Shown: piece after piece, positions 12,796 to 23,500 of the stretch
How the letters are laid out: each line of letters begins with the position of its first letter
Position numbering within the stretch: position 1 is the stretch's first letter
Assembly (NCBI GenBank): GCA_003640385.1
Contig: RCAB01000498.1
Coordinates: forward strand, 1 to 44,359
DNA from: Setaria digitata
Lineage: Eukaryota > Nematoda > Chromadorea > Rhabditida > Setariidae
Direction: 5' to 3'
Length of the DNA stretch: 44,359 nt
The notes under the pieces: generated by a model
The model's input: the letters and a program-made list of their open reading frames with translations, nothing else
What the model was told of the DNA's origin: nothing
The model's database searches: none
Made by a program: the position numbers and the translations under genes

Positions 12796-12797
12796 TA

Positions 12798-15700
12798 ATG
12801 TTATCTGCTCCACAAACTTCTAAGGTTTGAATTCACATCTATTTTCGATTTTTAAACACGTAATTTTTAAAAATTTCAAAGTTCTAAACGTTTAACTTTT
12901 TCTCTTTCTCTTTCCTCAATGTACGATTCTATCGTTATTTTATTTTTATTTAACAGATATCGACAATTGCGAATTTAGTTTTGCCTAGTTTCAATAATTT
13001 TAGCTGTTTGATTTGTTTAGGGAAATGTTACTGAAACAAAACGTTCGAAAATTGTTCTGTTACAAGGACGAAGCTTGATGGATTGGATACGATTAGCAGC
13101 TTCTAAACGCAATATGGTCAGGATAAAAAAAGATGTTGATCACGTTGAGCTTAGTAAACATTCAAGCGTTGATGACTGTTGGATTTTGCTTAACGATAAG
13201 GTAAGCTAACTCAGGTTCAAAGTTTCCTATAGTAAAAAGCTTCATAATAATAAGTCGCCTGTTACTTACTGAATTAAAAATTTGCCCGTCCTAAAGTTAT
13301 TAATTTTGCAATTTTATTAACAATCTTAGGTGTACAATGTGACAGAATACTTGTCATTTCATCCCGGTGGTATTGAACAGTTAATGCGTGCTGCTGGAAC
13401 GGATGGTACGAATCTTTTCAATGAGGTTCATTCCTGGATTAATTATGATACTATGCTAAAGACGTGCTTTGTTGGGACATTTAACGGTGACAGACATAAA
13501 TGTAATTTTTTGCGATTTTTTTCTCTTTTCATATTTAGAGTAGATGCCACTTAGGTAAAAAAAAATAAGAAATTCTGTGAATTTTTCGAAGTCTAAAGAA
13601 TTTTGTTTTGATGCGTACAAATATGCCAGATGCAGCAAAAGTACATAACACATAAATATTTAATGATAAATTGATTTTTTTAGAGCAGAATTTCTATAAA
13701 TTCTCTTTCAGTACCCGGGCCCAAAGCATTCAATTCTGCTGAAGAAGCAAGTTCCGACATTGTTAATTTTGAAAAGACTGAGATAAGGTGCAATATTTTA
13801 GTGAAAGATTCATAACAATTGCTTTTATATGGACAATAAATGATTTAATCTTATATTATATGGAAATGCATGAAGTGATGTGTAGTGTGAAATTGGTAAA
13901 ACCGTTTTTAGAAATGCAATCTCAGCCTTTATCCTTTCGTAGTAATCAAAATTGTTTGAAAAAGTTTGGAGACTAATTAACTGCAGATATTATCTATGCT
14001 TCAAATTTCTTTTTCGAATTTTTTACTTTCAGGGCGGAGGCAAAGTCTGCTAACCAATTACTAGTAAGTTGTTCAAAATGGGATCAGCTAAAAGATGAAA
14101 ATATATCTTTGGAATATACAGAGAATACATTAAGATTATTACTACATTTTTCTTCTGGTAAAACAGAAGCACTTCATTGGAGTTAGTTCTGTCTCGTTAT
14201 TTTACTCCTTGTCTATATACATTTTCGTTTTTTAACTTCATTATTTGCATTTCAATTCCATAATTCGCTTCGAATATTTAAAGCATTCTTTTAGTTCATT
14301 GTTTTTCAGACTACAACTGACATATTTGAAAAGAAAAGTGGTCGTGAATTAGTACCAATTTTCATTCTATTAATTTAATTCCGGCACATTTGTAGGATTC
14401 TGATTCCATGTTTTTTATTCAATTATTAGCCACTAAGTGACGTACTTTGAGAGGAAATTTTGATCTATAATTTGATGTTGTTCTGGAGATCAAAATATGG
14501 AAAACTGCAACAAAGTATTATTATTTCTAATCAAATTGGTTACTTGATTCCAGCAGATATATCGGCAACTACTTTTATTAAACCTTTTCGTGTAAGTGTT
14601 GACAACCAAACAATATCTTTCTCGTGTAAGGAGGGCGACATTAATGCAAATGTTATTGATCGATGGACTTCGGGAACATATCATAATAAACCAGGCATCA
14701 TTCTTCTTTTCGTGAAGGAAACAATGTTTCTTTTTAGATATACTTTTGAAAGTGGTAACTTGAAAATATGCATGAGTGTAATACATGTAATGGCAAGATA
14801 AGTGATATAGATGTAGACATGATCGTTTTCTGGGGAATTAATGTCACTTACTATTTTAAATAATCACCAGGTTTCAGTATTCAAATACCGAAGTTGCGAA
14901 ATATTTGAAATGCATAATATAACACATGATATGAGGTCAGTCATTTTGCGAATGGCTTCTTACTGTCGTTTAATGGTACCTGTAGGGCATCACGTTTTTC
15001 TGAGGATCTCTGTCAACGGTAAAAATTTAAATGTTCTGAATTTGGATGTTCTAAATTTAAGTTGTTTGATTATTGAGCCTGCTTTGCTACTGATAATTTT
15101 TGTCCAGCTGCATAATTCAAATGATTTTAAAATCGAAAGTGATCAGAAACTGGAAGTTCGAAATGGACTTTAAAAGTAGTGAAGCAATCTNGAGCCTGCT
15201 TTGCTACTGATAATTTTTGTCCAGCTGCATAATCCAAATGATTTTAAAATCGGAAGTGATCAAAAACTGGAAGTTCGAAATGGACTTTAAAAGTAGTGAA
15301 GCAATCTTGTATTTCGGTCTGCTGGACTTGGTAGATTCTAAATTCATGTTCTCTGTTCATTGAACTTACTTTACTGTTTTGAACATAATATATCTAAGAT
15401 TATTTTCTCTGCAGGAAGTTTGATTGAACGGCCATATACACCGATTATGGTATCAGAGGATGGGCAGTTCATTTCATTTATGATAAAATTTTATGAAAAT
15501 GGTGTCTTCACATCGAAATTGCGTGGCAAAAAATGTGGTCAGTTATAGATTCCAATCAATATTTTCTGAAATGTTCACTGTTCTGAACTGAATAAATCGA
15601 ATCAAAACTTTTGGAGTGTTTTAATTCTGTTGACTAGTCAAATGTAGGAAATTGCCGTAAATTTGATCTCTGAAAGTGGCTTACATTATTTTTATGAGAT

Positions 15701-16749
15701 TATCCAGTATATTTCAATCACCACTTATCCAAATTTAGCGCACTTATTTTTAAGGAGATTTGATCGAAATTAGCGACCCACAGGGATGTTTCGATGTGCA
15801 ATCTAATTGTTCGGATGTAGTAATAATGTTGGCAGCTGGGGCAGGTTTAACGCCTATGATTCGATTTACTGCTGAACGTTTGAAAAGTGAGAAAAAGTAT
15901 GGTCTTATTATTAATTGAAAACTGAAAGATTTAATTGAGCGCTTTTTGAGATATGTTCAAGTGCCCTTATCATTTGCTCGTGGGAAGAATTGGTGAATTT
16001 TTCTTAACCAGTTAAATTAACCCAAATTTTCTTTCTCTGTACAAGTAGTGTGAGTTTTGCAGAGCAATTATAATTCTGTTCAACAAAAAGGAAATAGATA
16101 TTGTACCAGACGACTGCTTTACAAAGTGTAAAATATCGCTTAAGCATCCTTCACTGGAAATATTACATGTTCTTAGTGAATCTGAAAACGATTGGAAGGG
16201 TGAAAAAGGTTTGTTGGAATGATAGTTTTTGCTGTTGCTTTTCTCAAAAAAATTTTTGTAATAATGGAAAAAATTTTCATCAGTTTCAGTTTCTGTTCTT
16301 AATAACTTTCTTTAGGTACTGTATCAAAGCAGGTGCTTCTGAAGTATGTTGCTGCTAATGCTGATAGGGCTGGTTATCGAGTATTCGTTTCCGGACCAGA
16401 TCCTTTTATTGATCTTGCATTGAGGTAAGTTTTCTTGACCAATGAAAATTAGGCAGTGTAAACCGCTTATACTTTAAATATTCTAGTCACAAACTAGATT
16501 TAAGATGAAAAAATGGCAACAGCAAGATTATTTGGAAGTAATCGGTGAATGTAAAACATTTTATTACTCTATTGTTCTAATAATCCTGAAAGTACTGTGT
16601 TCCCAAATTTTATAATTTTGTTGGACTATAGTTGTAGTAAAGAAATCGACAAAAATTTCTTTTACCTGAATTTTCTATATTTGATTCATTTCAGGCTACT
16701 AGATGAATTAGGAATCTCATTGGAAAATGTTTACGTTTTCCAAAACTAA
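12798..16749 (+). CDS. CYB5R4: Cytochrome b5 reductase 4 (NCB5OR): b5, CS and FAD/NADH reductase domains
   Basis: Twelve exons: 12798-12824, 13021-13200, 13330-13501, 13712-13787, 14033-14157, 14554-14711, 14871-15018, 15415-15537, 15755-15896, 16063-16208, 16316-16424 and 16695-16749 (TAA). This gives 486 aa; human CYB5R4 has 521. The N-terminal signature LLQGRSLMDWIRL is typical of the family. The cytochrome b5 domain follows, with heme-ligand candidates His80 (FHPGG) and His103 (FNEVHSWINY). A CS domain (ISLEYTENTLRLLLHF, FRVSVDNQTISFSCKEGD) leads to the reductase module: MVPVGHHVFLR, the FAD motif RPYTP, the NADH motif AAGAGLTPM and the C-terminal SGPDPF. The enzyme passes electrons from NADH through FAD to heme in the ER or cytosol and is linked to lipid and stress metabolism in animals. 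Two junctions are ambiguous: exon 3 may end at 13486, and exons 6/7 may instead join 14754 to 14878 (12 residues longer). Both alternatives keep frame. Confidence 0.93.
15075..15308. repeat. About 116-bp direct duplication around a single N inside an NCB5OR intron
   Basis: The block 15075-15190 recurs from 15192, after the N at 15191. The copies differ at about three positions (attc/atcc, cgaaag/cggaag, cagaaa/caaaaa). The differences look like two haplotypes joined end to end, so the intron between 15018 and 15415 is probably about 117 bp shorter in the real genome. Confidence 0.8.
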
Positions 16750-18200
16750 TTGTAGCAGCCATTATTTGTTATAAGGTAAAGATGCTTTAAGGATATTGAT
16801 TGAGTCACTGCGTGGAAAAATTGCTCAGGTAGAGTTTTTTTTTTTAAATCTTGCTTCGAACAGTTTAAATAGTAATATAAATTAATATTTAAATTTTCTA
16901 TTTTTACAGGATATCCAGTGATTATTTTTTTACGTGTATGCGTATAAGACTATTGCTATTCCTATTTAAGACTTATTAATTTCATTAAAATTTCATCTTT
17001 CAAATTGTGTTCTTGATAGCAAGTTGTTTAAAAAGCTTTCATAATGAATGTCGTGCAAGATTCTTTCTATCGTATGAAAATTAAATATAACGAAATTCGC
17101 GTTTCTGTATAACCTTGGAGGTTCATTTTATTGCACTGTGTTTGGTTTTATAGCTTTTCGGTTGATTTATGCTTTTCTTTCGCTTAAAAAAAAAAAAAAA
17201 ATTGAAGTCTGGGCTAATCTACATTAACCCAACCTAGTATTTTAAGGAAATAACCCACAGAATTAGAATTGATAAACACAAACTTAATATTATCCTAATA
17301 ACTTCTTCCTTCCTTATATTGTTCCAAATTTATATGATGCTGAAACCTGCGGCACATATTTTAATATACTTCAGTAATATAAAAATAGTAAAGTAGCCTG
17401 AATAGATATATTAAACACAAATGTTAATATTATATGTTTAATCTTATTATTCTTTAATTTCAGTTTTAACAACCAATATGATTTTGGGTCTATGCAAATG
17501 TATTATCTATTTATTGCACAATGCATAAAATTTCGTCACGTTTTTCTTTGTCCATGACTTTGAGTGGTTAATATGCTGCTAAATATATCCATCTTATTGA
17601 CAAATTTTAGAATTAAATTCTCGTAACGATTGATGAAATAAGTCTTAAAATTCGCTGTCATTTATCAGAGAATCAATTTCAGTTCCTAGCAAACAAGTAA
17701 TATTTGAGTGGAGTTTATATGATGTAGTAGAAGGTAATATCGTGGCAAGAAAAAGGAAAGAAAAAGTTACAAATTTTTTGTCAGATTTTTTAAAAAGTTT
17801 AAGATTTTTCCCAGTAGCTAATCTCTTGAAACTAATGTATCTGTAAGCGATTCCAGTGATCATGGAAACATACATGTGAAATTCAGACGATTTACTTTCT
17901 GGAGGTATTCTATGTTAAGTGTTGAAATTTGTTAACTGATAGCGTCTTTGAGATGATTTTCTTTTCCAAAAAAGAAAAAAAATCCACATTGTTTGAAAAT
18001 ATCTATTGAAAGGTGATGAATTATTAAAATATCGACTGTACTTGATCCAGCTCATATCATGCTATTTGTATATTTTTATTCGGATCATGCTACATGTTAA
18101 TAAGTACTACTCGTCGGCCTTTATTTCGAAAGAAATGTAATCACAATGCTGTCTCTTTTTCACGGGTTGATCGTTGAAGATTTGAGCTTAAAATCGTGAA
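16750..18200. other. Intergenic, NCB5OR to glutaredoxin
   Basis: AT-rich DNA that should hold the NCB5OR 3' UTR and the glutaredoxin promoter. A minus-strand frame at 17645-17875 has no recognisable domain. No RNA gene or repeat family was identified. Confidence 0.5.
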
Positions 18201-19137
18201 ATGGGTCAATTCTTATCTACGATTTCGCCAATTGACGAAGGAAGTATTCGGAAGGAAGTGAAGCATTTCCCGGTAGTTATTTTTACACTGCCAAGGTGTC
18301 CATATTGCGTACAAGCTAAGCAGCTATTAGATATGGAACATATCGAATATAAGGAAAACGATTTGGACGCTCATCAGGTTAATTTTTATCGACTTGTTAG
18401 AGAAATTAGAAAGTTAGCTTTTCCTGTTGTTACGTGAAATATGACATCGGTACTTTAAGAGAAAATTTATAATTTTATATAGTTGTTGTGAAGTAACACT
18501 TATAGGCTTCAAGTAAAGTAAAAGTAAATGAGATCACAGTTGAAAGTTTATGTTAGGTACAAAATAATTCGTGGTATTAACAAGCTTACTTTATTTATGT
18601 AAAAAAAAAAAAAATTCACGTGAGGATTTTTTAACACCAACTAAAGTGGTCATGAGTAATTATTAGGGAATTCAGATTACTAGTCTTAGAGAATTAATTG
18701 GGGTAATTGACAATACGGAAGATAATGTAGTAGATAGTTTGAATTCGAATTCCTGATAATCACTAATTTTGACCATTGATTTCTGGTGTCATTGAGAAAT
18801 TCCGACATTTATAAATTGCGAAGCAGTAATATATGTGAAATGTTTTATAGCAGAAGGCTTTCGAGTTCTAAAAATTTCATAAATTTTCTGTTTTTTCTTT
18901 CTTCCTTGTGGAATATGCATCGTAACATTACTTTATTTTTAGCGCGAATTTCCAACAAATCATCAGTCATATATAAATGGATTAATTTATATTACAAAAC
19001 AAACTTCGGTACCTCAGATATTTATTTGTGGTGAATTTATCGGTGGCTTTACAGAATTGCAAAAATTAAAAAATGCAGGAAGTTTATTGGATGCAATTGC
19101 TAAATGCCAATCTCCTCCAATAAATAATTTCAAGTAG
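18201..19137 (+). CDS. Dithiol glutaredoxin (CPYC type), possible N-myristoylation
   Basis: Two exons, 18201-18377 and 18943-19137 (TAG), join in phase 0 to give 123 aa. The fold is complete: the beta strand VVIFTL, the active site CPYC at Cys33 and Cys36, the motif TSVPQIF with the cis-proline at about Pro83, and the glutathione-binding GEFIGG at about residues 89-94. The family reduces protein disulfides and glutathionylated proteins with glutathione. The N-terminus MGQFLST has Gly2 and Ser6, which fits the consensus for N-myristoylation and would place the enzyme on membranes; this is inference. Reading past the 18377 donor gives a frame that ends at 18435-18437, but that version lacks the TSVPQ and GG half, so the spliced form is preferred. 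The neighbour upstream, NCB5OR, is also a redox enzyme on the same strand. Confidence 0.92.
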
Positions 19138-20533
19138 ATGGATGTGTCTTTCGGCATGTGAAATAGCTCTTTCCACTGCAGATTTTCTTTTTCTTTGATT
19201 TATGACTTTAAACTAATTCTTTTTAGGTTACTTTTATGAATTCTTTTTTTGTCAATTATTTTTTCAAAATTTTAGTTTTTTTTTTTAGTTTCTTTCCTTC
19301 TACTTTTTGTATATTTATATGTTGAATTATTCGTCAAATTTTATCTTACAGATCATTACTCTTTTATGAGTTTCGAATCATTTAGAATTATCGAACATTA
19401 TCCGGTGTTCGTTGATATTATTTTTAAGTTCCAATGGAATTTGTTAAACTTGAAGCTGTGGAATCAAACTCACTTTAATTAACATTCATTTCAATTTCAT
19501 TTCAAAATTTTCAAGAATGGGTTGTTCATGTGCTTCAGTTGCTTTCGTTAAAGATGTTTTCAGTTTATTTTCAGTTATAAAAGTTTGTTTTCTATGAATT
19601 TCTTATTTTTTTTTTCACGTGTATCAATGTAAGCTTTGACATCAATGATCAGGTGGCATTTCATCGATTCACTGTTTTTTTTTTGAAGTTTGTATTTTAA
19701 TTGTATTTTAATTTGCACCAAGCTTAAACAAAGTGGATTAATTTGAAGCAGTTTAAATTTAACTGGAAAATATTTCATATAAATGGGATTTTTAACTACA
19801 GAATAATATATTATTCTAATATCTTTTTGTTTTGATAAATGAGCTGGAACCAAATTTTAGTTCCCAATACTTTTCGACTTCCTATGTCTACTGTCTTATT
19901 ATTTTTGTACTTTTTCTTCCGGGATTTCTTAAAATTTTTAAAGTAGTTTGAGTAAAATTTCATGTTGTTTGTAGAGCAAAAATTGTTTCAAATTCGATTC
20001 TATTTCGTGAAAATTCTCTCAAGTTTGTACTACTTCATTATACAGCTGTTGAAGTACATCAAATATTTATATTAAAAAATTTTCGTCCTTCAAGTAGTAC
20101 GTTGAATATTTTAAAGAAAGATAAAATATTTATGGCTTTGCGTAGCACTAATAAAAAATTTGATGTGAAATTCTTTTTCTTTTCTCATTATTATCTACTT
20201 TTTATGTAAATCATATCTTAAAATAATTTCAATTGCATCAATTGTTGTTGTGCTGAGAGTTGTAAGGGGATGATTCGGAGAGGGGAATAATAAATTATAG
20301 CAGTTATTTTTAAATGTTTTGGATGAGATAAGTTTTTACCATTAGGAAGAATGATAACAAAAATTGAAATTAATGGTGGTTAATTATGATAAGTCTGTAT
20401 TTGTCTTCCGCAATTTGTGGTGTATTTTTTTTTTTCCTTAATAAAGATATCTGGTATGAAATTTTTTTTACCTTGTCTTAAATTCTTGCTAAAATCATAA
20501 CTTTACTCAAAGCCTTAAAATATCATTTTTTAG
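19138..20533. other. Intergenic, glutaredoxin to kinase
   Basis: T-rich DNA with several T runs. It contains an AATAAA in cttaataaagatatc near 20441, which is a weak candidate poly(A) signal. A minus-strand frame at 19575-19853 is low-complexity and unsupported. The region ends with the acceptor ttttttag at 20533, directly before the kinase ATG. Confidence 0.45.
20526..20533 (+). promoter_or_regulatory. Splice acceptor directly before the kinase start, probable SL trans-splice site
   Basis: A T-rich tract ending in tag sits immediately before the ATG at 20534. As with ANP32, this suggests addition of a spliced leader right at the start codon. An upstream coding or 5' UTR exon would be the alternative. 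Confidence 0.45.
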
Positions 20534-23500
20534 ATGGACTTACTGCCACCATTAATGGTTGACGATGAAGATGATAGAGAAATGAAATCGAGAAATATCG
20601 ATGGTAAATTTTTATCATCTCTCACACTTGTCGATGGCTGCAATGATGATCCATCTTTGAATATCGATTTTTGCAGTTTCAAGTTACATCGTCTTTTAGG
20701 AAGGTAGATTATCTATAATTACATTTATATGTAAAGGGATGAACTTTAATAATAGTTTATGTCTTACATGTAGAATTCAACTTTATTTGGTTAAAAAAAT
20801 TCTATGTGATGAATTGAGATTTATTTTTATTGTTAAGGAATTGTGTGTCTTTTTTTTTGTAGCAAAATTGTCAAAAGTCATTTGAATGTTGCATCGTTCA
20901 GTGAAATATTATTTAATGTAGGTTTTGACAAAAGAAATTCATAGAAGCTGTTGTTAATCCATTTCTTCCATCTTTTTCTAAGATATAGCTAGTTATCTTC
21001 CTTAAGAAATAAAAATAATCAATTACGTCCGGAAATTTATGCTATTTTTAGGGGTAGTTATAGCGACGTATGGAAAGCACAATTCAAGGAAGTAACAGTC
21101 GCTTTAAAAGTTATCAATTCAACCGATGAAGTTCTCCGGGGAATTTTTTATCGCGAGGTTTTTGCTATTTTTTCTGCTTTCAGTGGTGCAATTTAAATAC
21201 CCACTATATCGAAAGTTAACACTATAAGGGTGATGCTGGTGTAGAACATAGTATTAGTAAGAGAAATTTCAAAGGGGTGGAAGGTACGATGATAAATCTT
21301 AAAATACAAAGGTTTATAAATTTCAACTACTTATGGCTTAAACAATAGGTGCACGAAACAAAATAATATAATGATTGCATTTACCGTGCAATTTTTTATC
21401 AGCTAAAGGCAGACTTTGATGGTACTGCAAAACAAGTGATGTTTGACTTTATAAGGAAACTTACAAAAAATTTATACAGTCTATTCACAAAGTATGAAAT
21501 TTTCTAGTGTTTCCCATAATCGTGCGATGAGATTTCGGGAGAGAAAAATAAATTGAATTTAAGATAGAAACGATGCGCAGTTTGGTCCATCCAAACATTG
21601 TTGAAATATTAGGTGCATGTGTGTATCCTGTATTTGCTATCGCAATGCAATATATGACTTGTGGTTCTCTTAGTCAGTGTAAGCGTCGAAGAATTTTTCT
21701 TTCGTAAAAAAAACAGGTTTCACAAAGTTTCTAATTTACATAGTTTTGTAGAATACAAAGTTTGGAAAAGGAATATAAAGTATAAATATAAAGAATATAA
21801 AGTTTCACAGTTTTATAGAACCATTTTTGATGCCAGAAATGCTATCGGTTTTGGCAAATCTATCGAAACAAACCATATTTTTCAAGCAACTATTGTTTAT
21901 TAAAAATTTAATTGTGTATGCTATTTATATAGTACAGAATTGTTTTATTACTCCGTGCTGTTTGATTATTCTATCAAGTTTTCTACTTTTGCAGCATTTC
22001 ATTTATATCAGTGATAATGAGATAAGTAAAAATTTATTTTCAGTGTTACATGAATCAAAAAATATAGGTTATAAAGCAGATCACGTATTTCATTGGGCAT
22101 CGCAGTGTTTTGATGGTTTACATTATATCCATCGGAAAGGATTTGCTCATGCTGATTTGAAAACTGCCAAGTATGATTTTGTTTTCTGTCTAAGTGTTTT
22201 GAAATAGTCATTTACATTGTTGTATTAAAGTTGGATTTTTTTTTTAAATTTTAGGTTTAAGGGTTGTGAAACGAGTTATAATCGTAAAGGTATTAAAAAA
22301 TTACTGGACTTTGTTTGACCTTTTCTTGCTCAATTCTAGTTAAATTAACGTGATACTCTCTTAGCTAATTGTGTTACATTATGCTGCTCTCTTAGCTAGC
22401 GGCTAATTTGAGCAGTCCTTGCCTGTACCAGTCGTTATAGGCAAGGAAGTAAAAGGATCTTACTATCCTGAAATCCTCACCAAAATTCCTTTAAACGTAA
22501 AGTGAAATGCAACAACATATTGCAGTTTATGCCATCTTTGAGCAATTTATTAATAAATCGATGCTTTATTGTTATTTCTTACTATTATATTAGCAATTCA
22601 TTGTCCATCAAGTTTTATGCCTGTTCCTTGTGAAATCTAAAATTCTTGATTTATCACTTACAGAAATGACTAAAGTTTCTCTTCTCTTCACTTTACATGC
22701 CGCAGTTTTTGCACACTCTATACCAGTTTGCACTTGTATCTTTACTTCATGTTTTTTTGAAATGCTTACCGGCAGATTCAGTGAATCCATTTTGCAAATG
22801 AAAGTAATCAGTGAAGAGGGTTGGTTAATGTAACTGACAATGTCATATAATGTTCTTGCTTCAGCTTATTGCTTGATGACAATTGTCGTCGTCTTAAAAT
22901 TGCTGATTTCGGTACGATGGTATATATGAACTCTGATACAGGATATAGACAAGGATCGGCTCCATGGATGGCTCCTGAGGTTTATTTTCACACTCACTTA
23001 TGATTTCCACACCAAATTTACAAAATCTTAAATTTTATGTTTTTTTTTCTTTTTTTAATGAAAATATTGATAGTTAAGAAGTGAAAATTGAGGTTCTAAC
23101 AAATTTTGTAAATTTGGAGTGGAATTTAAAATTTTTTTTTGCAGGTCATTGGTGGCTCACCGCCTTCAGACAAGTCAGATATTTACAGCTTTGGAATTGT
23201 TCTGTGGGAAGTAATTACACGAAAGCGGCCGTATGATGGTTGTGAGAATGCCGAAGAAATATTGTGGAGTGTTTGTTTTTATCTGACTTTATGTGATTTT
23301 CACTAGATGACAAATTTTCAGCTCATATCTGGATAAGTAGTAATGGAGTGATCCAGATGATAAAAACATTTTCAAGGTGAAATGAATTTCTAATTTGTAA
23401 TATCTTGTTCTTATCAGAAGTCTTTTTCAGGTTTATGGAGGACTGAGGCCACCGAGTATTGAAGATATTCCAAGTAAACTTATGCAAATGATTGAACGGT

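Larger units (their letters stand above)
10573..12797. promoter_or_regulatory. Divergent intergenic region between MBD2/3 and NCB5OR
   Basis: These 2.2 kb separate the start codons of two divergent genes and probably contain both promoters. Visible items are a TA tract at 10644-10660, a repeated motif aaagattgataagatt near 11168 and 11332, and two N-joined duplications described separately. A frame at 10736-10960 (+) has no recognisable domain. No MBD-encoding exon could be found on the minus strand here. No core promoter motif stands out. Confidence 0.45.

Noticed and set aside
17645..17875. 76-aa minus-strand frame
   Set aside because: No recognisable domain and no partner exon between two plus-strand genes.
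18378..18437. Unspliced extension of glutaredoxin exon 1 (19 residues)
   Set aside because: It lacks the TSVPQ and GG half of the fold that the 18943 exon supplies in phase.
21661..22207. Two longer frames overlapping the kinase locus
   Set aside because: They read through intron sequence; only 22044-22170 is exon and its frame is used in the kinase model.
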